DNA from: Hippasteria phrygiana
Taxonomy: Eukaryota; Echinodermata; Asteroidea; Valvatida; Goniasteridae
Length of the DNA stretch: 64,000 nt
NCBI GenBank assembly: GCA_037893225.1
Contig: JAZGUH010000103.1
Span: forward strand, 4,464,001-4,528,000
Reading direction: 5' to 3'
The position numbers were made by a program, and so were the translations under genes. The notes beneath the pieces were generated by a model. That model saw only the letters and a program-made list of their open reading frames with translations, searched no databases and had not been told where the DNA came from. Below are positions 36,655 through 50,669 of this stretch, in pieces. Position 1 is the first letter of the stretch, and the number at the start of each line of letters is the position of its first letter.

Positions 36655-38292
36655 ATGGTATATTGACCAAATCCAGTAATGTTTACACGTATGGGTAGCT
36701 TAGATATAGCGCAACAATTTCAGACCATCGCCAGCTTCACAGCGTTAGAACTCTTCGAGAAAATTCAAAACTCGCAAGACATTTCTTCCCATGAACACTG
36801 TGTGCGTTCTCTCGTTTACTGTATTGTAACTGTTTAACGTTTGCCACATTTTCAGATGAACGCCCCTCCTTTCCCTGTTCATAATTGAATGGGATATTGA
36901 CCAAATACAGCAATTTTCACACGTATGGGTAGCTTAGATCTAGCGCAACAATTTGAGACTATCGCCAGCTTCACAGCGTTAGAACTCTTCGAGAAAAATC
37001 AAACCTCGCATCAAATTTCTTCCTGTGAACTCTGTGTGCGTTCTTCCGTTTACTGCATTGTGACTGCTTAACGTTTGCCACATTTTCAGATTCACGCCCC
37101 TCCTTTCCCTGTTCATAATTGAATGGGATATTGACCAAATCTAGTAATTTTCACACGTATGGGTAGCTTAGATCTAGCGCAACAATTTCAGACCATCGCC
37201 AGCTTCATAGCGTTAGAACTCTTCGAGAAAATTCAAACCTCGCACCTAATTTCTTCCTGTGAATTCTGTGTGCGTTCTTCCGTTTACTGCATTGCGACTG
37301 CTTAACGTTTGCCACATTTTCAGATTCACGCCCCTGCTTTCCCTGTTCATAATTGAATGGGATATTGACCAAATCTAGTAATTTTCACACGTATGGGTAG
37401 CTTAGATCTAGCGCAACAATTTCAGACCATCGCCAGCTTCATAGCGTTAGAACTCTTCGAGAAAATTCAAACCTCGCAACAAATTTCTTTCTGTGAACTC
37501 TGTGTGCGTTCTTCCGTTTACTGCATTGTGACTGCTTAACGTTTGCCACATTTTCAGATGAACGCCCCTCCTTTCCCTGTTCATAATTGAATGGGATATT
37601 TACCAAATTCAGCAATTTTCACACGTATGGGTAGCTTAAATCTAGCGCAACAATTTGAGATCATCGCCAGCTTCACAGCGTTAGAACTCTTCGAGAAAAT
37701 TCAAACCTCGCAACAAATTTCTTCCCATGAACTCTGTGTGCGTTCTCCCGTTTACTGCATTGTGGCTGCTTAAAGTTTGCCAAATTTTCAGATGAACGCC
37801 CCTCCTTTCGCTGTTCATAATTGAATGGTATATTGACCAAATCCAGTAATGTTTACACGTATGGGTAGCTTAGATATAGCGCAACAATTTCAGACCATCG
37901 CCAGCTTCACAGCGTTAGAACTCTTCGAGAAAATTCAAAACTCGCAAGACATTTCTTCCCATGAACACTGTGTGCGTTCTCCCGTTTACTGTATTGTAAC
38001 TGTTTAACGTTTGCCACATTTTCAGATGAACGCCCCTCCTTTCCCTGTTCATAATTGAATGGGATATTGACCAAATACAGCAATTTTCACACGTATGGGT
38101 AGCTTAAATCTAGCGCAACAATTTGAGATCATCGCCAGCTTCACAGCGTTAGAACTCTTCGAGAAAATTCAAACCTCGCAACAAATTTCTTCCCATGAAC
38201 TCTGTGTGCGTTCTCCCGTTTACTGCATTGTGGCTGCTTAACGTTTGCCAAATTTTCAGATGAACGCCCCTCCTTTCCCTGTTCATAATTGA
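36655..38292 (+). repeat. 7-monomer segment, 4,914-bp spacing, left copy
   Basis: Units: 36655 E, 36889 F, 37123 G (234 bp), 37357 G/H, 37591 A/D, 37825 E, 38059 F/A. The same order occurs at 41569-43206 with shared marks (CGCAAGACATTTC, CTCTCG in the first E, GCATTGCGACTG in G). The spacing is one monomer more than for the segment to its left, because the right copy has an extra D at 41335. Confidence 0.88.
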
Positions 38293-41200
38293 ATGGGATA
38301 TTTACCAAATTCAGCAATTTTCACACGTATGGGTAGCTTAAATCTAGCGCAACAATTTGAGATCATCGCCAGCTTCACAGCGTTAGAACTCTTCGAGAAA
38401 ATTCAAACCTCGCAACAAATTTCTTCCCATGAACTCTATGTGCGTTCTCCCGTTTACTGCATTGTGGCTGCTTAACGTTTGCCAAATTTTCAGATGAACG
38501 CCCCTCCTTTCCCTGTTCATAATTGAATGGTATATTGACCAAATCCAGTAATTTTGACACGTATGGGTAGCTTAGATATAGCGCAACAATTTCAGACCAT
38601 CGCCAGCTTCACAGCGTTAGAACTCTTCGAGAAAATTCAAACCTCGCAACAAATTTCTTCCTGTGAACTCTGTGTGCGTTCTCCCGTTTACTGCATTGTG
38701 GCTGCTTAACGTTTGCCAAATTTTCAGAAGAACGCCCCTCCTTTCCCTGTTCATAATTATATGGTATATTGACCAAATCCAGTAATTTTCACACGTATGG
38801 GTAGCTTAGATATAGCGCAACAATTTCAGACCATCGCCAGCTTCACAGCGTTACAACTCTTCGAGAAAATTCAAACCTCGCACCTAATTTCTTCCTGTGA
38901 ACTCTGTGTGCGTTCTTCCGTTTACTGCATTGTGACTGTTTAACGTTTGCCACATTTTCAGATGAACGCCCCTCCTTTCCCTGTTCATAATTGAATGGAA
39001 TATTGACCAAATCCAGCAATTTTCACACGTATGGGTAGCTTAAATCTAGCGCAACAATTTGAGATCATCGCCAGCTTCACAGCGTTAGAACTCTTCGAGA
39101 AAATTCAAACCTCGCAACAAATTTCTTCCCATGAACTCTGTGTGCGTTCTCCCGTTTACTGCATTGTGGCTGCTTAAAGTTTGCCAAATTTTCAGATGAA
39201 CGCCCCTCCTTTCCCTGTTCATAATTGAATGGTATATTGACCAAATCCAGTAATGTTTACACGTATGGGTAGCTTAGATATAGCGCAACGATTTCAGACC
39301 ATCGCCAACTTCACAGCGTTAGAACTCTTCGAGAAAATTCAAAACTCGCAACAAATTTCTTCCCATGAACACTGTGTGCGTTCTTCCGTTTACTGCATTG
39401 TGACTGCTTAACGTTTGCCACATTTTCAGATGAACGCCCCTCCTTTCCCTGTTCATAATTGAATGGGATATTGACCAAATCTAGTAATTTTCACACGTAT
39501 GGGTAGCTTAGATCTAGCGCAACAATTTCAGACCATCGCCAGCTTCATAGCGTTAGAACTCTTCGAGAAAATTCAAACCTCGCAACAAATTTCTTTCTGT
39601 GAACTCTGTGTGCGTTCTTCCGTTTACTGCATTGTGACTGCTTAACGTTTGCCACATTTTCAGATGAACGCCCCTCCTTTCCCTGTTCATAATTGAATGG
39701 GATATTTACCAAATTCAGCAATTTTCACACGTATGGGTAGCTTAAATCTAGCGCAACAATTTGAGATCAGCGCCAGCTTCACAACGTTAGAACTCTTCGA
39801 GAAAATTCAAACCTCGCAACAAATTTCTTCCCATGAACTCTGTGTGCGTTCTCCCGTTTACTGCATTGTGGCTGCTTAACGTTTGCCAAATTTTCAGATG
39901 AACGCCCCTCCTTTCCCTGTTCATAATTGAATGGTATATTGACCAAATCCAGTAATTTTGACACGTATGGGTAGCTTAGATATAGCGCAACAATTTCAGA
40001 CCATCGCCAGCTTCACAGCGTTAGAACTCTTCGAGAAAATTCAAACCTCGCAACAAATTTCTTTCTGTGAACTCTGTGTGCGTTCTTCCGTTTACTGCAT
40101 TGTGACTGCTTAACGTTTGCCACATTTTCAGATGAACGCCCCTCCTTTCCCTGTTCATAATTGAATGGGATATTTACCAAATTCAGCAATTTTCACACGT
40201 ATGGGTAGCTTAAATCTAGCGCAACAATTTGAGATCATCGCCAGCTTCACAGCGTTAGAACTCTTCGAGAAAATTCAAACCTCGCAACAAATTTCTTCAC
40301 ATGAACTCTGTGTGCGTTCTCCCGTTTACTGCATTGTGGCTGCTTAACGTTTGCCAAATTTTCAGATGAACGCCCCTCCTTTCCCTGTTCATAATTGAAT
40401 GGTATATTGACCAAATCCAGTAATTTTGACACGTATGGGTAGCTTAGATATAGCGCAACAATTTCAGACCATCGCCAGCTTCACAGCGTTAGAACTCTTC
40501 GAGAAAATTCAAACCTCGCAACAAATTTCTTCCTGTGAACTCTGTGTGCGTTCTCCCGTTTACTGCATTGTGGCTGCTTAACGTTTGCCAAATTTTCAGA
40601 AGAACGCCCCTCCTTTCCCTGTTCATAATTATATGGTATATTGACCAAATCCAGTAATTTCCACACGTATGGGTAGCTTAAATCTAGCGCAACAATTTGA
40701 GATCATCGCCAGCTTCACAGCGTTAGAACTCTTCGAGAAAATTCAAACCTCGCAACAAATTTCTTCCCATGAACTCTGTGTGCGTTCTCCCGTTTACTGC
40801 ATTGTGGCTGCTTAACGTTTGCCAAATTTTCAGATGAACGCCCCTCCTTTCCCTGTTCATAATTGAATGGTATATTGACCAAATCCAGTAATTTTGACAC
40901 GTATGGGTAGCTTAGATATAGCGCAACAATTTCAGACCATCGCCAGCTTCACAGCGTTAGAACTCTTCGAGAAAATTCAAACCTCGCAACAAATTTCTTC
41001 CTGTGAACTCTGTGTGCGTTCTCCCGTTTACTGCATTGTGGCTGCTTAACGTTTGCCAAATTTTCAGAAGAACGCCCCTCCTTTCCCTGTTCATAACTAT
41101 ATGGTATATTGACCAAATCCAGTAATTTCCACACGTATGGGTAGTTTAGATATAGCGCAACAATTTCAGACCATCGCCAGCTTCACAGCGTTAGAACTCT

Positions 41201-41334
41201 TCGAGAAAATTCAAACCTCGCACCTAATTTCTTCCCGTGAACTCTGTGTGCGTTCTTCCGTTTACTGCATTGTGACTGTTTAACGTTTGCCACATTTTCA
41301 GATGAACGCCCCTCCTTTCCCTGTTCATAATTGA
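38293..41334 (+). repeat. 13-monomer segment, 4,680-bp spacing, right copy
   Basis: Units: 38293 A, 38527 B, 38761 C, 38995 D, 39229 E, 39463 G/H, 39697 A, 39931 B/H, 40165 A, 40399 B, 40633 C/A, 40867 B, 41101 C. It matches 33613-36654 with all the rare marks listed there. Confidence 0.9.
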
Positions 41335-43206
41335 ATGGAATATTGACCAAATCCAGCAATTTTCACACGTATGGGTAGCTTAAATCTAGCGCAATAATTT
41401 GAGATCATCGCCAGCTTCACAGCGTTAGAACTCTTCGAGAAAATTCAAACCTCGCAACAAATTTCTTCCCATGAACTCTGTGTGCGTTCTCCCGTTTACT
41501 GCATTGTGGCTGCTTAAAGTTTGCCAAATTTTCAGATGAACGCCCCTCCTTTCGCTGTTCATAATTGAATGGTATATTGACCAAATCCAGTAATGTTTAC
41601 ACGTATGGGTAGCTTAGATATAGCGCAACAATTTCAGACCATCGCCAGCTTCACAGCGTTAGAACTCTTCGAGAAAATTCAAAACTCGCAAGACATTTCT
41701 TCCCATGAACACTGTGTGCGTTCTCTCGTTTACTGTATTGTAACTGTTTAACGTTTGCCACATTTTCAGATGAACGCCCCTCCTTTCCCTGTTCATAATT
41801 GAATGGGATATTGACCAAATACAGCAATTTTCACACGTATGGGTAGCTTAGATCTAGCGCAACAATTTGAGACTATCGCCAGCTTCACAGCGTTAGAACT
41901 CTTCGAGAAAAATCAAACCTCGCATCAAATTTCTTCCTGTGAACTCTGTGTGCGTTCTTCCGTTTACTGCATTGTGACTGCTTAACGTTTGCCACATTTT
42001 CAGATTCACGCCCCTCCTTTCCCTGTTCATAATTGAATGGGATATTGACCAAATCTAGTAATTTTCACACGTATGGGTAGCTTAGATCTAGCGCAACAAT
42101 TTCAGACCATCGCCAGCTTCATAGCGTTAGAACTCTTCGAGAAAATTCAAACCTCGCACCTAATTTCTTCCTGTGAATTCTGTGTGCGTTCTTCCGTTTA
42201 CTGCATTGCGACTGCTTAACGTTTGCCACATTTTCAGATTCACGCCCCTGCTTTCCCTGTTCATAATTGAATGGGATATTGACCAAATCTAGTAATTTTC
42301 ACACGTATGGGTAGCTTAGATCTAGCGCAACAATTTCAGACCATCGCCAGCTTCATAGCGTTAGAACTCTTCGAGAAAATTCAAACCTCGCAACAAATTT
42401 CTTTCTGTGAACTCTGTGTGCGTTCTTCCGTTTACTGCATTGTGACTGCTTAACGTTTGCCACATTTTCAGATGAACGCCCCTCCTTTCCCTGTTCATAA
42501 TTGAATGGGATATTTACCAAATTCAGCAATTTTCACACGTATGGGTAGCTTAAATCTAGCGCAACAATTTGAGATCATCGCCAGCTTCACAGCGTTAGAA
42601 CTCTTCGAGAAAATTCAAACCTCGCAACAAATTTCTTCCCATGAACTCTGTGTGCGTTCTCCCGTTTACTGCATTGTGGCTGCTTAAAGTTTGCCAAATT
42701 TTCAGATGAACGCCCCTCCTTTCGCTGTTCATAATTGAATGGTATATTGACCAAATCCAGTAATGTTTACACGTATGGGTAGCTTAGATATAGCGCAACA
42801 ATTTCAGACCATCGCCAGCTTCACAGCGTTAGAACTCTTCGAGAAAATTCAAAACTCGCAAGACATTTCTTCCCATGAACACTGTGTGCGTTCTCCCGTT
42901 TACTGTATTGTAACTGTTTAACGTTTGCCACATTTTCAGATGAACGCCCCTCCTTTCCCTGTTCATAATTGAATGGGATATTGACCAAATACAGCAATTT
43001 TCACACGTATGGGTAGCTTAAATCTAGCGCAACAATTTGAGATCATCGCCAGCTTCACAGCGTTAGAACTCTTCGAGAAAATTCAAACCTCGCAACAAAT
43101 TTCTTCCCATGAACTCTGTGTGCGTTCTCCCGTTTACTGCATTGTGGCTGCTTAACGTTTGCCAAATTTTCAGATGAACGCCCCTCCTTTCCCTGTTCAT
43201 AATTGA
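40867..43206 (+). repeat. 10-monomer tandem block, copy 1 (2,340 bp)
   Basis: Units: 40867 B, 41101 C, 41335 D, 41569 E, 41803 F, 42037 G, 42271 G/H, 42505 A/D, 42739 E, 42973 F/A. It contains both G and a G/H chimera in series. GCGCAATAATTTG near 41391 is a private mark shared with the copy to the right. From 41569 on it also equals 36655-38292. Confidence 0.88.
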
Positions 43207-45017
43207 ATGGTATATTGACCAAATCCAGTAATTTTGACACGTATGGGTAGCTTAGATATAGCGCAACAATTTCAGACCATCGCCAGCTTCACAGCGTTAG
43301 AACTCTTCGAGAAAATTCAAACCTCGCAACAAATTTCTTCCTGTGAACTCTGTGTGCGTTCTCCCGTTTACTGCATTGTGGCTGCTTAACGTTTGCCAAA
43401 TTTTCAGAAGAACGCCCCTCCTTTCCCTGTTCATAATTATATGGTATATTGACCAAATCCAGTAATTTCCACACGTATGGGTAGTTTAGATATAGCGCAA
43501 CAATTTCAGACCATCGCCAGCTTCACAGCGTTAGAACTCTTCGAGAAAATTCAAACCTCGCACCTAATTTCTTCCCGTGAACTCTGTGTGCGTTCTTCCG
43601 TTTACTGCATTGTGACTGTTTAACGTTTGCCACATTTTCAGATGAACGCCCCTCCTTTCCCTGTTCATAATTGAATGGAATATTGACCAAATCCAGCAAT
43701 TTTCACACGTATGGGTAGCTTAAATCTAGCGCAATAATTTGAGATCATCGCCAGCTTCACAGCGTTAGAACTCTTCGAGAAAATTCAAACCTCGCAACAA
43801 ATTTCTTCCCATGAACTCTGTGTGCGTTCTCCCGTTTACTGCATTGTGGCTGCTTAAAGTTTGCCAAATTTTCAGATGAACGCCCCTCCTTTCGCTGTTC
43901 ATAATTGAATGGTATATTGACCAAATCCAGTAATGTTTACACGTATGGGTAGCTTAGATATAGCGCAACAATTTCAGACCATCGCCAGCTTCACAGCGTT
44001 AGAACTCTTCGAGAAAATTCAAAACTCGCAAGACATTTCTTCCCATGAACACTGTGTGCGTTCTCCCGTTTACTGTATTGTAACTGTTTAACGTTTGCCA
44101 CATTTTCAGATGAACGCCCCTCCTTTCCCTGTTCATAATTGAATGGGATATTGACCAAATACAGCAATTTTCACACGTATGGGTAGCTTAGATCTAGCGC
44201 AACAATTTGAGACCATCGCCAGCTTCACAGCGTTAGAACTCTTCGAGAAAAATCAAACCTCGCATCAAATTTCTTCCTGTGAACTCTGTGTGCGTTCTTC
44301 CGTTTACTGCATTGTGACTGCTTAACGTTTGCCACATTTTCAGATTCACGCCCCTCCTTTCCCTGTTCATAATTGAATGGGATATTGACCAAATCTAGTA
44401 ATTTTCACACGTATGGGTAGCTTAGATCTAGCGCAACAATTTCAGACCATCGCCAGCTTCATAGCGTTAGAACTCTTCGAGAAAATTCAAACCTCGCACG
44501 TAATTTCTTCCTGTGAATTCTGTGTGCGTTCTTCCGTTTACTGCATTGTGACTGCTTAACGTTTGCCACATTTTCAGATTCACGCCCCTGCTTTCCCTGT
44601 TCATAATTGAATGGGATATTGACCAAATCTAGTAATTTTCACACGTATGGGTAGCTTAGATCTAGCGCAACAATTTCAGACCATCGCCAGCTTCATAGCG
44701 TTAGAACTCTTCGAGAAAATTCAAACCTCGCAACAAATTTCTTTCTGTGAACTCTGTGTGCGTTCTTCCGTTTACTGCATTGTGACTGCTTAACGTTTGC
44801 CACATTTTCAGATGAACGCCCCTCCTTTCCCTGTTCATAATTGAATGGGATATTTACCAAATTCAGCAATTTTCACACGTATGGGTAGCTTAAATCTAGC
44901 GCAACAATTTGAGATCATCGCCAGCTTCACAGCGTTAGAACTCTTCGAGAAAATTCAAACCTCGCAACAAATTTCTTCCCATGAACTCTGTGTGCGTTCT
45001 CCCGTTTACTGCATTGT
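43207..45017 (+). repeat. 10-monomer tandem block, copy 2, incomplete
   Basis: Units: 43207 B, 43441 C, 43675 D, 43909 E, 44143 F, 44377 G, 44611 G/H, 44845 A. It follows copy 1 for about 1.8 kb at 2,340-bp spacing and shares GCAATAATTTG (near 43731). Differences include GAGACC for GAGACT, CTCCCG for CTCTCG and CACGTAAT for CACCTAAT (near 44498). Confidence 0.86.
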
Positions 45018-45289
45018 GACTGCTTAACGTTTGCCAAATTTTCAGATGAACGCCCCTCCTTTCCCTGTTCATAATTGAATGGTATATTGACCAAATCCAG
45101 TAATTTTGACACGTATGGGTAGCTTAGATATAGCGCAACAATTTCAGACCATCGCCAGCTTCACAGCGTTAGAACTCTTCGAGAAAATTCAAACCTCGCA
45201 ACAAATTTCTTCCTGTGAACTCTGTGTGCGTTCTCCCGTTTACTGCATTGTGGCTGCTTAACGTTTGCCAAATTTTCAGAAGAACGCCC
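45018..45289 (+). repeat. Short linking stretch (end of A, B)
   Basis: It contains the last part of the A unit begun at 44845, which has GACTGCTTA in place of GGCTGCTTA, and the B unit at 45079 with its AAGAACG tail. It links the 2,340-bp block to the 5,380-bp block. Confidence 0.75.
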
Positions 45290-46949
45290 CTCCTTTCCCT
45301 GTTCATAATTATATGGTATATTGACCAAATCCAGTAATTTCCACACGTATGGGTAGTTTAGATATAGCGCAACAATTTCAGACCATCGCCAGCTTCACAG
45401 CGTTAGAACTCTTCGAGAAAATTCAAACCTCGCACCTAATTTCTTCCCGTGAACTCTGTGTGCGTTCTTCCGTTTACTGCATTGTGGCTGCTTAAAGTTT
45501 GCCAAATTTTCAGATGAACGCCCCTCCTTTCGCTGTTCATAATTGAATGGTATATTGACCAAATCCAGTAATGTTTACACGTATGGGTAGCTTAGATATA
45601 GCGCAACAATTTCAGACCATCGCCAGCTTCACAGCGTTAGAACTCTTCGAGAAAATTCAAAACTCGCAACAAATTTCTTCCCATGAACACTGTGTGCGTT
45701 CTCCCGTTTACTGTATTGTAACTGTTTAACGTTTGCCACATTTTCAGATGAACGCCCCTCCTTTCCCTGTTCATAATTGAATGGGATATTGACCAAATAC
45801 AGCAATTTTCACACGTATGGGTAGCTTAGATCTAGCGCAACAATTTGAGACCATCGCCAGCTTCACAGCGTTAGAACTCTTCGAGAAAAATCAAACCTCG
45901 CATCAAATTTCTTCCTGTGAACTCTGTGTGCGTTCTTCCGTTTACTGCATTGTGACTGCTTAACGTTTGCCACATTTTCAGATTCACGCCCCTCCTTTCC
46001 CTGTTCATAATTGAATGGGATATTGACCAAATCTAGTAATTTTCACACGTATGGGTAGCTTAGATCTAGCGCAACAATTTCAGACCATCGCCAGCTTCAT
46101 AGCGTTAGAACTCTTCGAAAAATTCAAACCTCGCACCTAATTTCTTCCTGTGAATTCTGTGTGCGTTCTTCCGTTTACTGCATTGTGACTGCTTAACGTT
46201 TGCAACATTTTCAGATGAACGCCCCTGCTTTCCCTGTTCATAATTGAATGGTATATTGACCACATCCAGTAATTTTTACACGTATGGGTAGCTTAGATAT
46301 AGCGCAACAATTTCAGACCATCGCCAGCTTCACAGCGTTAGAACTCTTCGAGAAAATTCAAACCTCGCAACAAATTTCTTTCTGTGAACTCTGTGTGCGT
46401 TCTTCCGTTTACTGCATTGTGACTGCTTAACGTTTGCCACATTTTCAGATGAACGCCCCTCCTTTCCCTGTTCATAATTGAATGGGATATTTACCAAATT
46501 CAGCAATTTTCACACGTATGGGTAGCTTAAATCTAGCGCAACAATTTGAGATCATCGCCAGCTTCACAGCGTTAGAACTCTTCGAGAAAATTCAAACCTC
46601 GCAACAAATTTCTTCCCATGAACTCTGTGTGCGTTCTCCCGTTTACTGCATTGTGGCTGCTTAAAGTTTGCCAAATTTTCAGATGAACGCCCCTCCTTTC
46701 GCTGTTCATAATTGAATGGTATATTGACCAAATCCAGTAATGTTTACACGTATGGGTAGCTTAGATATAGCGCAACAATTTCAGACCATCGCCAGCTTCA
46801 CAGCGTTAGAACTCTTCGAGAAAATTCAAAACTCGCAACAAATTTCTTCCCATGAACACTGTGTGCGTTCTCCCGTTTACTGTATTGTAACTGTTTAACG
46901 TTTGCCACATTTTCAGATGAACGCCCCTCCTTTCCCTGTTCATAATTGA

Positions 46950-47184
46950 ATGGGATATTGACCAAATACAGCAATTTTCACACGTATGGGTAGCTTAGAT
47001 CTAGCGCAACAATTTGAGACCATCGCCAGCTTCACAGCGTTAGAACTCTTCGAGAAAAATCAAACCTCGCATCAAATTTCTTCCTGTGAACTCTGTGTGC
47101 GTTCTTCCGTTTTTCTGCATTGTGACTGCTTAACGTTTGCCACATTTTCAGATTCACGCCCCTCCTTTCCCTGTTCATAATTGA
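46950..47184 (+). repeat. Type F monomer with 1-bp insertion (235 bp)
   Basis: The unit reads CCGTTTTTCTGC where others have CCGTTTACTGC, one base longer. It is shared with 52330-52564, which confirms that the 5,380-bp block was copied after the change. Confidence 0.88.
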
Positions 47185-47651
47185 ATGGGATATTGACCAA
47201 ATCTAGTAATGTTCACACGTATGGGTAGCTTAGATCTAGCGCAACAATTTCAGACCATCGCCAGCTTCATAGCGTTAGAACTCTTCGAAAAATTCAAACC
47301 TCGCACCTAATTTCTTCTTGTGAATTCTGTGTGCGTTCTTCCGTTTACTGCATTGTGACTGCTTAACGTTTGCCACATTTTCAGATGAACGCCCCTGCTT
47401 TCCCTGTTCATAATTGAATGGTATATTGACCACATCCAGTAATTTTTACACGTATGGGTAGCTTAGATATAGCGCAACAATTTCAGACCATCGCCAGCTT
47501 CACAGCGTTAGACCTCTTCGAGAAAATTCAAACCTCGCAACAAATTTCTTTCTGTGAACTCTGTGTGCGTTCTTCCGTTTACTGCATTGTGACTGCTTAA
47601 CGTTTGCCACATTTTCAGATGAACGCCCCTCATTTCCCTGTTCATAATTGA

Positions 47652-48821
47652 ATGGGATATTTACCAAATTCAGCAATTTTCACACGTATGGGTAGCTTAA
47701 ATCTAGCGCAACAATTTGAGATCATCGCCAGCTTCACAGCGTTAGAACTCTTCGAGAAAATTCAAACCTCGCAACAAATTTCTTCCCATGAACTCTGTGT
47801 GCGTTCTCCCGTTTACTGCATTGTGGCTGCTTAACGTTTGCCAAATTTTCAGATGAACGCCCCTCCTTTCCCTGTTCATAATTGAATGGTATATTGACCA
47901 AATCCAGTAATTTTGACACGTATGGGTAGCTTAGATATAGCGCAACAATTTCAGACCATCGCCAGCTTCACAGCGTTAGAACTCTTCGAGAAAATTCAAA
48001 CCTCGCAACAAATTTCTTCCTGTGAACTCTGTGTGCGTTCTCCCGTTTACTGCATTGTGGCTGCTTAACGTTTGCCAAATTTTCAGAAGAACGCCCCTCC
48101 TTTCCCTGTTCATAATTATATGGTATATTGACCAAATCCAGTAATTTCCACACGTATGGGTAGTTTAGATATAGCGCAACAATTTCAGACCATCGCCAGC
48201 TTCACAGCGTTAGAACTCTTCGAGAAAATTCAAACCTCGCACCTAATTTCTTCCCGTGAACTCTGTGTGCGTTCTTCCGTTTACTGCATTGTGACTGTTT
48301 AACGTTTGCCACATTTTCAGATGAACGCCCCTCCTTTCCCTGTTCATAATTGAATGGGATATTGACCAAATACAGCAATTTTCACACGTATGGGTAGCTT
48401 AGATCTAGCGCAACAATTTGAGACCATCGCCAGCTTCACAGCGTTAGAACTCTTCGAGAAAAATCAAACCTCGCATCAAATTTCTTCCTGTGAACTCTGT
48501 GTGCGTTCTTCCGTTTACTGCATTGTGACTGCTTATCGTTTGCCACATTTTCAGATTCACGCCCCTCCTTTTCCTGTTCATAATTGAATGGGATATTGAC
48601 CAAATCTAGTAATTTTCACACGTATGGGTAGCTTAGATCTAGCGCAACAATTTCAGACCATCGCCAGCTTCATAGCGTTAGAACTCTTCGAGAAAATTCA
48701 AACCTCGCAACAAATTTCTTTCTGTGAACTCTGTGTGCGTTCTTCCGTTTACTGCATTGTGACTGCTTAACGTTTGCCACATTTTCAGATGAACGCCCCT
48801 CCTTTCCCTGTTCATAATTGA
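47652..48821 (+). repeat. Derived five-unit set A-B-C-F-G/H (1,170 bp)
   Basis: Units: 47652 A, 47886 B, 48120 C, 48354 F, 48588 G/H. It lacks D and E and has G and H fused. The same set recurs at 53032, 57709 and 61449. A form with A/D and E/B in the first two places recurs at 49523, 54668 and 59578. This is the main higher-order unit of the right-hand quarter. Confidence 0.87.
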
Positions 48822-50669
48822 ATGGGATATTTACCAAATTCAGCAATTTTCACACGTATGGGTAGCTTAAATCTAGCGCAACAATTTGAGATCATCGCCA
48901 GCTTCACAGCGTTAGAACTCTTCGAGAAAATTCAAACCTCGCAACAAATTTCTTCCCATGAACTCTGTGTGCGTTCTCCCGTTTACTGCATTGTGACTGC
49001 TTAACGTTTGCCACATTTTCAGATGAACGCCCCTCCTTTCCCTGTTCATAATTGAATGGGATATTGACCAAATCTAGTAATTTTCACACGTATGGGTAGC
49101 TTAGATCTAGCGCAACAATTTCAGACCATCGCCAGCTTCATAGCGTTAGAACTCTTCGAAAAATTCAAACCTCGCACTTAATTTCTTCCTGTGAATTCTG
49201 TGTGCGTTCTTCCGTTTACTGCATTGTGACTGCTTAACGTTTGCCACATTTTCAGATGAACGCCCCTGCTTTCCCTGTTCATAATTGAATGGTATATTGA
49301 CCACATCCAGTAATTTTTACACGTATGGGTAGCTTAGATATAGCGCAACAATTTCAGACCATCGCCAGCTTCACAGCGTTAGAACTCTTCGAGAAAATTC
49401 AAACCTCGCAACAAATTTCTTTCTGTGAACTCTGTGTGCGTTCTTCCGTTTACTGCATTGTGACTGCTTAACGTTTGCCACATTTTCAGATGAACGCCCC
49501 TCCTTTCCCTGTTCATAATTGAATGGGATATTTACCAAATTCAGCAATTTTCACACGTATGGGTAGCTTAAATCTAGCGCAACAATTTGAGATCATCGCC
49601 AGCTTCACAGCGTTAGAACTCTTCGAGAAAATTCAAACCTCGCAACAAATTTCTTCCCATGAACTCTGTGTGCGTTCTCCCGTTTACTGCATTGTGGCTG
49701 CTTAAAGTTTGCCAAATTTTCAGATGAACGCCCCTCCTTTCGCTGTTCATAATTGAATGGTATATTGACCAAATCCAGTAATGTTTACACGTATGGGTAG
49801 CTTAGATATAGCGCAACAATTTCAGACCATCGCCAGCTTCACAGCGTTAGAACTCTTCGAGAAAATTCAAACCTCGCAACAAATTTCTTCCTGTGAACTC
49901 TGTGTGCGTTCTCCCGTTTACTGCATTGTGGCTGCTTAACGTTTGCCAAATTTTCAGAAGAACGCCCCTCCTTTCCCTGTTCATAATTATATGGTATATT
50001 GACCAAATCCAGTAATTTCCACACGTATGGGTAGTTTAGATATAGCGCAACAATTTCAGACCATCGCCAGCTTCACAGCGTTAGAACTCTTCGAGAAAAT
50101 TCAAACCTCGCACCTAATTTCTTCCCGTGAACTCTGTGTGCGTTCTTCCGTTTACTGCATTGTGACTGTTTAACGTTTGCCACATTTTCAGATGAACGCC
50201 CCTCCTTTCCCTGTTCATAATTGAATGGGATATTGACCAAATACAGCAATTTTCACACGTATGGGTAGCTTAGATCTAGCGCAACAATTTGAGACCATCG
50301 CCAGCTTCACAGCGTTAGAACTCTTCGAGAAAAATCAAACCTCGCATCAAATTTCTTCCTGTGAACTCTGTGTGCGTTCTTCCGTTTACTGCATTGTGAC
50401 TGCTTATCGTTTGCCACATTTTCAGATTCACGCCCCTCCTTTTCCTGTTCATAATTGAATGGGATATTGACCAAATCTAGTAATTTTCACACGTATGGGT
50501 AGCTTAGATCTAGCGCAACAATTTCAGACCATCGCCAGCTTCATAGCGTTAGAACTCTTCGAGAAAATTCAAACCTCGCAACAAATTTCTTTCTGTGAAC
50601 TCTGTGTGCGTTCTTCCGTTTACTGCATTGTGACTGCTTAACGTTTGCCACATTTTCAGATGAACGCCC

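Larger units (their letters stand above)
45290..50669 (+). repeat. 23-monomer tandem block, copy 1 (5,380 bp)
   Basis: Units: 45313 C/D, 45547 E, 45781 F, 46015 G, 46248 H, 46482 A/D, 46716 E, 46950 F (235 bp), 47185 G, 47418 H, 47652 A, 47886 B, 48120 C, 48354 F, 48588 G/H, 48822 A, 49056 G, 49289 H, 49523 A/D, 49757 E/B, 49991 C, 50225 F, 50459 G/H. The next C starts at 50693. The left edge is uncertain by some tens of bases because the shared pyrimidine-rich tail runs across it. Confidence 0.88.
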
